A stretch of 64,000 nt of DNA, taken from Watersipora subatra. Lineage: Eukaryota > Bryozoa > Gymnolaemata > Cheilostomatida > Watersiporidae. The stretch covers positions 34,132,643 through 34,196,642 of the forward strand of contig NC_088714.1 in assembly GCF_963576615.1 (NCBI RefSeq), written 5' to 3'. Numbering within the stretch: the first letter of the stretch is position 1; each line of letters begins with the position of its first letter. A program made the translations under genes and the position numbers. Below are positions 57,962 through 64,000 of the stretch, in pieces. Under the pieces are notes generated by a model. The model made no database searches. It had not been told where the DNA came from and saw only the letters and a list, made by a program, of their open reading frames with translations.

Positions 57962-59540
57962 CTTGAAAAATGATAAGAGTTTTTAGTTTGTGATGATAAA
58001 TGAAAATGATTGGTTACAAGCACCCAAATCTTTCGACTGCTCATCAAAATGCTAGCCCCAAAAAATATAGCGCATGGTCAGTAGTGCATCACATTAATTA
58101 CTCTTGTAGAATTAATGCTAGCTCACTTCATCCTAGAATTGACTTTTATAGAGTATAAAAATGAATGGGTTCCAGAATGGGACTAAAGTAAAAAAAGAGT
58201 CGCCTCAGGAAAATATCTACATGGTGATGTTATATTGGGATGGATTTTAAACAAGAAATAGTTTATCATAGCAAATGCGTTAAGATATGCGTTAAGTTAT
58301 ACAGTATTTTCACCTTTAGCAAAAGCTTAGAGATGCTAACTAGTCTGAATAGTTTTTGTTCAGATTTTTTTTTTAATCTTTAGCTTATCATTTACAAGTT
58401 TTCCCTAAAGTTTAGATGTTGACTTCAACGTTATACTTTAAAATTAAAACGACCACCTTTAAATATGGTTAGATGGTGTAAGTTGGCTGGGGTATAGGTT
58501 TACCCCAGCCGACTTACCCCAGAGTTTACCCTAGCCATTGATAAATTGGCTGGAGTAAACTCAGATGTAAAAAGCTCTGTTGTCTAAATGATGAACTTTT
58601 ATTTAGTTCAGGGAATCTTCCACTACTGCTTATAACATATCCTAAGTGTAAGGATAATGCTCACAACTCATAACTATTAAGCCAGACTTGAACTAATGGC
58701 CACTAATTGCTATTCTTTGATCTCAAGCTGACCCATATAGCAGCAAACTTGCTAAAACGCCTCACTCTTGTGCACAAAGACTGGAATTCTGTCACTTCCC
58801 GGTTGCAAAAACAAAAATATGGATCTTATTGAACAGTGTGCATTAGTAACACGCGTGAAATAACTAAGAAAAACAATTTTTTGAGATATTATACGAACTT
58901 TTTCGGTTACATGTGAATATGTACATCTATCTCATACTGCAGGCCATTGTAATAGGGTAGTGCGAAAAACACGCTGGGTTAAAATCGTGTGAATGGGAAA
59001 CACGTTAGCTTTTTTCTTGAGTAACTCCAGAGACGGTACAAGAGGAAACGCAAATGCTTTAGGTTTTACAAATTGAAAAGATTAGCCTCTAATTATAATT
59101 CATCAAGTCCCGCTTCACGTAGGTAGACTCATCATAAAACGAGTACTGACCGCACAGGTTCTGTCAGCGAGTGCAATTATTTATAAAAGCCATAAAGCCA
59201 CTGCAATTAAACTACGAGTATGTAGTAATGCGTTACCCCTTAGGCGCTTGTGGATAAAACACTTTGTGTAAGAGCTGTTTGACGTCTAATAGTACCTGGT
59301 TATTTTGATCTTATAGAGCTGTATAAACAGTATTGTTTTTAAAGTAACCATTTTAATTCCTTTTGCATGAGCTTTGAAAGTATAGAATAGGAATGTGTAG
59401 CTAACTTAGGAATAGGAATAGGAATGTGTAGCTAAGAAAGCATGGAAACTTTATTGCAATAATATAAAATTAGAGTGGCTGATGAGACGTTGCGGAGTTT
59501 CTACATTGGTTATAAGCAAATCACTATCTTATCAACAAAA
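57962..59540. other. intron w4/w5, left part
   Basis: No genes. One hairpin, GTAAGTTGGCTGGGGTA/TACCCCAGCCGACTTAC, lies at 58478-58517. Confidence 0.5.
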
Positions 59541-59885
59541 GCTTTCGTGTTATGGTTTGAAAAACGGCACTTTGGTCAGAGATGAGCGTTTTACTACACC
59601 AGGTAGTCTGTGATCAATGATATACAGCCCCCATGTGGGGGGCTGTATATCATTGCTGTGATATAGTTGATTGAATAGTTGGCGAGTCATAGCGCAATTC
59701 TTAAGCGTTAGTTTTGATCTGTGGGCAACTGGCCTTAATATGGCTTGTTGAATGACACCGTTAAAAGTTGAATATTTCAAATTGTTTTGTTTTAACATAA
59801 AAGTACTTTTGATGTTAACACCTTTTGATGCTATTCTTCTGGGCTTCTTTAAAAGCATTAATAGTATAGAATAATCATTTCAACT
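59541..59885 (-). repeat. dispersed repeat with GGCCAGTTGCCCAC core, copy 3 (inverted)
   Basis: Minus-strand copy: CATATTAAGGCCAGTTGCCC and the CTATACTATTAATGCTTTTA flank match the copies at 52.6 and 53.0 kb. A perfect hairpin ATGATATACAGCCCCC/GGGGGCTGTATATCAT lies at about 59618-59655. The 102-codon open frame is repeat sequence, not a gene. Confidence 0.7.
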
Positions 59886-60513
59886 TTTCTTTAGGTTACT
59901 TATTGAAGCAATTAGGGCAAAGGTTAAGTAAGTTTTAAAAAGCAACAATTGCGATACTGTAATATCATTGGAAATCCTTCTCCAACTAATTTGTGTTGCA
60001 GAGAAAATGCGTTGCCCCGCTGTTTGGCTTTAAATATACTGTTAAAAACTGCTCGTTACTCTATATTGGCACTTTGTGAGTTGTTTCTATTAAAGCCTTT
60101 TTCACGTTTGTAAAATCGCCTCCGTTAATCAACTTGAACAACTCTTCAAAATTTGTATTTGATTAGTAGTATTAAACAGTAATCTGTTTTAATTACAGGT
60201 TGGTCTACTCCTAAGCAAACGCAGTTGTATGAAGGAATCTTTGAACAATCGCTGGCAAGGGCATTCGTTTAGATGTAGAGCTCTAAAATGCTGGATGTTT
60301 CATATCAGCTACTATAATAGTCATCAGTCTCTTCTACGGTGTTATCTACTGTGTATGTATAATAATAATGGCACTCAAACGAAATAATGTGTATTTTGTA
60401 ATTTTTTAGAAAGCAAATTTGGTGATTAGCTATGATATATACTTCGCCAAGGTGACGTCAACATTAATAAAACATTTTCATGCTTTCAGATAATCCGATG
60501 CATGCATACATAC
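59886..60513. other. intron w4/w5, right part, nothing recognised
   Basis: No feature seen. Confidence 0.5.
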
Positions 60514-60672
60514 TTGCAATTTGTCTCTGTGGGCCTGTATGTGAGAAAGATTTCCAGAAGCGTCTACCTTGAGCTGACTTCGGTGCTTTTGAAGCCAGCT
60601 GCTCACATCTTCCATAGTGCTATCTAGGGCAGAATGCTCAGCCACAAACAACTCACTGTTTTCAGCTCGACT
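60514..60672 (-). CDS. spectrin-repeat gene exon w4
   Basis: 53 codons, SRAENSELFVAEHSAL to QAHRDKLQ, with the helix-A motif DVSSWLQKHRSQL. Acceptor ttgcaattatag, donor gtatgt; phase 0 at both ends. Confidence 0.87.
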
Positions 60673-60937
60673 CTATAATTGCAAAATCCCCCAGTCTGAA
60701 CGTCTAAACTGAAACTCCTCATCCATAATAGATAAATTTTTAATGGAAAGGTGAAATTGGAAACGGAAAGAAAGATAAGCAAAGTAACATAGATGCAGTT
60801 GATATTTTAAGACGTAATCTCGAATTCAAACAGACAACAAAGCAAAGGTTAATACACTTTCAAGTAGTTCATACGCAGTTCTGCAATTTAGTTCTACATG
60901 GCAGCAGTTGTTACTTGGACTATCCAGCAACACCTAC

Positions 60938-61069
60938 CTTACATGTATGCAATATAATCTCGTAGTCTGCCACCAAGGCCATGCAGCTTGCTGATGTATG
61001 CAACGCATTTTCCTGGTCACACAGTGAGTCAACATGGCGGCGATGTGACTGCACATCAGCCAATAGTTT
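60938..61069 (-). CDS. spectrin-repeat gene exon w3
   Basis: 44 codons, KLLADVQSHRRHVDSLC to EIILHTCK, phase 0 at both ends; acceptor gcccgtgtag, donor gtaggt. With w4 it makes 291 bp, about one repeat. Confidence 0.82.
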
Positions 61070-61860
61070 CTACACGGGCAATGCAACAACACAACATGGT
61101 TAGCTGTCAAACAATAAACAAGCAAATCACAGAAAACACGGGAGCATTATCAGTAAACGGACGAGCTCTGGAGGAGTGCTGAGGCTACGTTCAATTAGCC
61201 AATGTGGTTTCATATTGCATTTTGGTCCTGTTGGAATTAAATGTTTTTTCTATTTTTCTATATAAATAGTTTGCATGTCATGGTTTCAACAAATTGACCA
61301 TTGACCTTACTAGCTCTCAGTTTAGACTTATTGTTGACAGATATTGCTAGTTCTGTACGATAATCAATTATCAATAATTAGCTAATCAAATTGATATATA
61401 CAATGGCTTGCAGATTTAACCTTCAACTTTTTTTAAAGCTCATTAAACATGTTTACCTATGCCTACAAAATTTTGTGTAAGCCAAAAGAGGGAAAAATAA
61501 AATCAGCTAATTATGCAGCAAAGTTCACAGACAATGAGTGTCAGCATGAATCATAAAAAGGTTGTTCTTTATAGGGTTGACAACATTCAATAATAAAAGC
61601 ATCGACCAGTGTGAATTTAAGTTGTCAGTTTATTTAGATAGAAATGGCCGTTAGCTGAACACTGCAAGCTAGGCTTGCGCTAGCTCAGAGCTCTATTTAA
61701 AGGGTGCAGCAGTAGCTTTCTCGAACACCAGTTAACACGAATGGATGATTAGAAAAAAAGAAAAAAGAGAAAGAGCAGTTGTTGAGGATAAAATAAGTAA
61801 GGCACTTCACAGTCACGACTCAAACCTTTGAGAGATGAGGAAAAGTGTTTGGCTGTTTAC
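61070..61860. other. intron w2/w3, nothing recognised
   Basis: No array, element or coding signal. Confidence 0.5.
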
Positions 61861-61987
61861 CTGAGTGTCATCCAACTGCTCCTGTTTCTCTATTAGAGTG
61901 CCTTTGAAGGGTAGCTCTACGTTGATCTGTTGTTTGACTCCATCTAGCCAAAGCTTTAACTGTTCATAGGCTTCATCATATGAGAGC
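61861..61987 (-). CDS. spectrin-repeat gene exon w2
   Basis: Completes the split Trp and reads LSYDEAYEQLKLWLDGVKQQ to LDDTQ, a clear helix-A/helix-B stretch with the typical WLxxV motif. Acceptor ttgctcag, donor gtaaac; ends in phase 0. Confidence 0.87.
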
Positions 61988-62004
61988 CTGAGCAACACAA
62001 AAGC

Positions 62005-62136
62005 ACAGTAGTATGTACATGGTAGTATGTACACTGTAGTGTGTACACAGTAATATGTACATGGTAGTATGTACACTGTAGTATGTACGCAGTAATATGT
62101 ACATGGTAGTATGTACATGGTAGTCACAATAAAGGT
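62005..62136. repeat. 14-bp minisatellite, about 9 copies
   Basis: Units TAGTATGTACATGG with ACTG/ACAG variants, beginning about 20 bp upstream of exon w2's acceptor. Confidence 0.92.
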
Positions 62137-62259
62137 TTGCTTTATCTATCTATGTATTTCTGTTTTGATTAAGGCTCACACGACACCTTTATTAGACGCA
62201 CTACTAATATATATATATATATATACATATATGTCATGAAACCTTTAATTTCATGCCAC

Positions 62260-62420
62260 CTTTATTTTAATGTCACTCCTGTTTAATCGCCACTATAAGA
62301 AAAGGATTGAAAAATAAAGCGCCACCCTTTAATTGAACACCACTTTTATTTGACCATCACTTTGACATTCTTTGATCTTTACAAACCCATAATAGCAAGT
62401 GAAGAGAAGTGTTCTCAAAA
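62260..62420. repeat. dispersed repeat, copy 2
   Basis: CACTATAAGAAAAGGATTGAAAAATAAAGCG block (split: CACTATAAGAAAAGG, ATTGAAAAATAAAGCG) and TTGAACACCAC match the 51.4-kb copy. Confidence 0.55.
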
Positions 62421-62429
62421 TTGTACTAA

Positions 62430-63367
62430 TATGATTCAGTTACATCAATAACAATTATTTCTACTGTTGTTTCTGTTCGTATTGAAGTCCGTTTTCCAAA
62501 TTTTAGTTTTTCTCATTAAAACTTTGAAAGCAGCACCATAAAATTATGCAATATATAACTGTATTAGGCTATTAGTAGTTCCTTGCTTGATGCCTTCTTA
62601 ATACTTTGCCATATGTGAAAAAATGGATTACATTTATGATGGTATATGAATGACTAGTTTAGGCTGAAAGTTGTGTTTAGCGATGCTGCTAAAAGCTCAT
62701 CATTTGTGAGAAATGCAACACGTAAGTTTTGCTCTGCTCAAAAAATTGTTTTGAAGCTAATATCGACTAATTCAGCAGTGCAGAAGGAGAGTTGAAGTCA
62801 AAAAACATTGTGGAAGGTATTGAACAGCCAGAAAATGTTCCTTCCATCGAAAGCAACAATCAGAACGCATCTGGCCAAGCAAATATTTGTGTTTCATAAA
62901 TGTTAATTTTTGTTTCTGTATGTATTATGAGTATGCTTTGTTTATGTCACTTGTTCTTGAATACATATATTTGTAGCGATTGATAGATTATTATTATACA
63001 ACTTATAAATTTTCAGATATATAGCATATTAGTTGATGGCATCCTTGCAGTTGTCTTAACACGGCTATCAATGAAAAGGACGCTCATAACTTGGCTTCTG
63101 TCACATATAAAAGGCCAGTTTTGGCTGCAAACTGTAGCAAACATTGATAAGTGCAATGAGCTTTTATGCAACATCATTAAATATAGTTGTGTAATGAAAA
63201 AGTTCCTTATAATTCAAAATTATATTTAAAAAATTGAAAGTACCAACAAATAGAAAAGCAGGGCACAGGACCACAGGCTATAGTATGATCACAGGTTATT
63301 TGTATGCAGTAGATATTAACTGGTAAAGATATTTTTCGGTTTCCCAATGCATATTTGTTTAGGGAGC
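62430..63367. other. intron w1/w2, middle part, nothing recognised
   Basis: AT-rich without arrays or supported frames. Confidence 0.45.
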
Positions 63368-63550
63368 CTTGACAAGTTAGCAGATTTATTGCATCCAAAA
63401 GGGTTATTGTTGCTGCTTGAAGGAAAGTGCAAAATATAGGCGACAATCGCTAGGCCTGTCAAAGGGTTAAATTTACCCTCCCTAAAATCTTCCATAAAAA
63501 CGCCAGCCTCTATTTGAGCACCATTTTATTCCTGTCACTATTGGTGAGTT
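63368..63550. repeat. dispersed repeat, copy 3
   Basis: GACAAGTTAGCAGATTTATT and GCCAGCCTCTATTTGAGCAC match the 51.4-kb copy; the block between (TATAGGCGACAATCGC) is also collinear. Confidence 0.7.
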
Positions 63551-63706
63551 TTTTGGACAATCAACACCGACCCGCTGTTGCCAGTTGAGGCATTCTAGAC
63601 CACTAGGCAACTACTGCTCCCTACATAGCTGCTTTACATGTAAATGCTATTTAAAAGACTTGCAGATATTATGAGTATAACTCATGCTCGTTTTTGCTTT
63701 TCTTAC

Positions 63707-63903
63707 CATTTGGCCTTGAGTTTATCGAGCTGTACTGCTTTGTTGTCTTTCTGGTCAGTCAGCGTTTGGAGTTTAGACTTGATAGCCTCAACTGTCTTAT
63801 CTACAACTTCATGGCTGTCAGGGCTCGCTGACTTTACAGCATCAGACAGTGTTAGTAGCTGACCATATTCAGCAGCACTCAGGTGCAGTTCAGCTTGTAG
63901 TTT
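63707..63903 (-). CDS. spectrin-repeat gene exon w1
   Basis: Reads KLQAELHLSAAEYGQLL to KLKAKW; acceptor ...cttgtag, donor gtaaga. It starts in phase 0 and ends in phase 2, splitting a Trp codon (tg/g) completed by w2. Together w1 and w2 give 324 bp, one spectrin repeat. Earlier exons lie outside the window. Confidence 0.85.
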
Positions 63904-63944
63904 CTACAAGTTAAGAATATCCATAGCAAGCGTCTAGTATAGAA

Positions 63945-64000
63945 TACTCGGATACTGTATACTCGGATACCGTGTACTCGGATACCGTGTACTCGGATAC
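63945..64000. repeat. 15-bp minisatellite running off the window
   Basis: ACTCGGATACCGTGT units, about four seen before the edge; upstream intron of w1. Confidence 0.85.

Larger units (their letters stand above)
1..63903 (-). other. giant spectrin-repeat rod gene (interior part), nesprin-like
   Basis: Forty exons, called w1 (63707-63903) to w40 (1-105), run right to left and splice with GT-AG ends into one open frame of about 8.25 kb. All exon phases agree across the 39 junctions, which is the main support. The product is helical, rich in E, Q, L, K and S, with Trp at helix-A-like positions (for example VQMWTESAQQH, LDKWCKLYS, EFNSWLERQ) and exon or exon-pair sizes near 306-327 bp, the size of one spectrin repeat; about 25 repeats fit. 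No actin-binding, plakin, EF-hand or KASH domain is seen, so both ends lie outside the window. Known giants of this kind are nesprins (nuclear envelope to cytoskeleton) and spectraplakins. The poorly conserved repeats and short pre-helix Trp motifs look more nesprin-like, but that is inference. Confidence 0.85.

Noticed and set aside
59550..59858. 102-codon minus-strand open frame
   Set aside because: The sequence is a copy of a dispersed repeat that recurs at 52.6 and 53.0 kb with stops, so the frame is accidental.

Overview
KIND OF ORGANISM. The window reads as animal nuclear DNA. It is AT-rich, has no prokaryotic gene layout, and is dominated by one very large intron-rich gene on the minus strand plus metazoan-type mobile elements: Tigger/pogo-like DNA transposons, tRNA-related SINEs and a Polinton/Maverick-like element. 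The introns hold an exceptional number of tandem arrays. I cannot name the species; an aquatic invertebrate, possibly a lophotrochozoan, is a guess. MAIN GENE. Forty GT-AG exons on the minus strand, from 63903 down to position 1, join into one uninterrupted frame of about 8.25 kb (about 2,750 residues). Every exon end phase matches the next exon's start phase. The product is low-complexity-free helical heptad sequence with spectrin-repeat spacing, roughly 25 repeats of about 105-110 residues, with no start, stop or end domain in the window. It is an interior rod segment of a giant spectrin-repeat protein. A nesprin (SYNE/MSP-300)-type protein of the nuclear envelope/cytoskeleton linkage is my best guess; a spectraplakin rod is the alternative. 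LAYOUT BY REGION. 1-22.5 kb: exons w24-w40 with minisatellites in nearly every large intron. 22.5-33 kb: one 10.5-kb intron holding an 8,157-bp element (22727-30883). It has 697/698-bp terminal inverted repeats starting 5'-AG and a 6-bp target-site duplication (CTCGTA), the signature of Polintons, but none of the Polinton core genes. Instead it carries a 305-residue protein gene with an internally duplicated domain (minus strand), a divergent small C2H2 zinc-finger gene (plus strand, probably two exons), between them a phased array of about 30 TTTCGCGAAA palindromes, and then about 34 copies of a 112-bp satellite. Thirty-eight bases further on lies an internally deleted Tigger transposon (30928-32177). 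33-64 kb: exons w1-w23, several MITE-like elements, a nested pair of TA-flanked transposons (54662-56785), and SINE copies whose segments have been amplified into minisatellites (42.7-45.7 kb). MOST INTERESTING. The compact Polinton-like element looks like a self-contained unit: two divergent genes around a regulatory or replication-like palindrome array, plus a satellite array, all between nearly identical terminal repeats. I do not recognise the 305-residue protein and could not search databases. LIMITS. Exon calls come from reading frames, splice sites and phase continuity only; small exons of length divisible by three could be missing. Repeat boundaries are approximate to a few bases.
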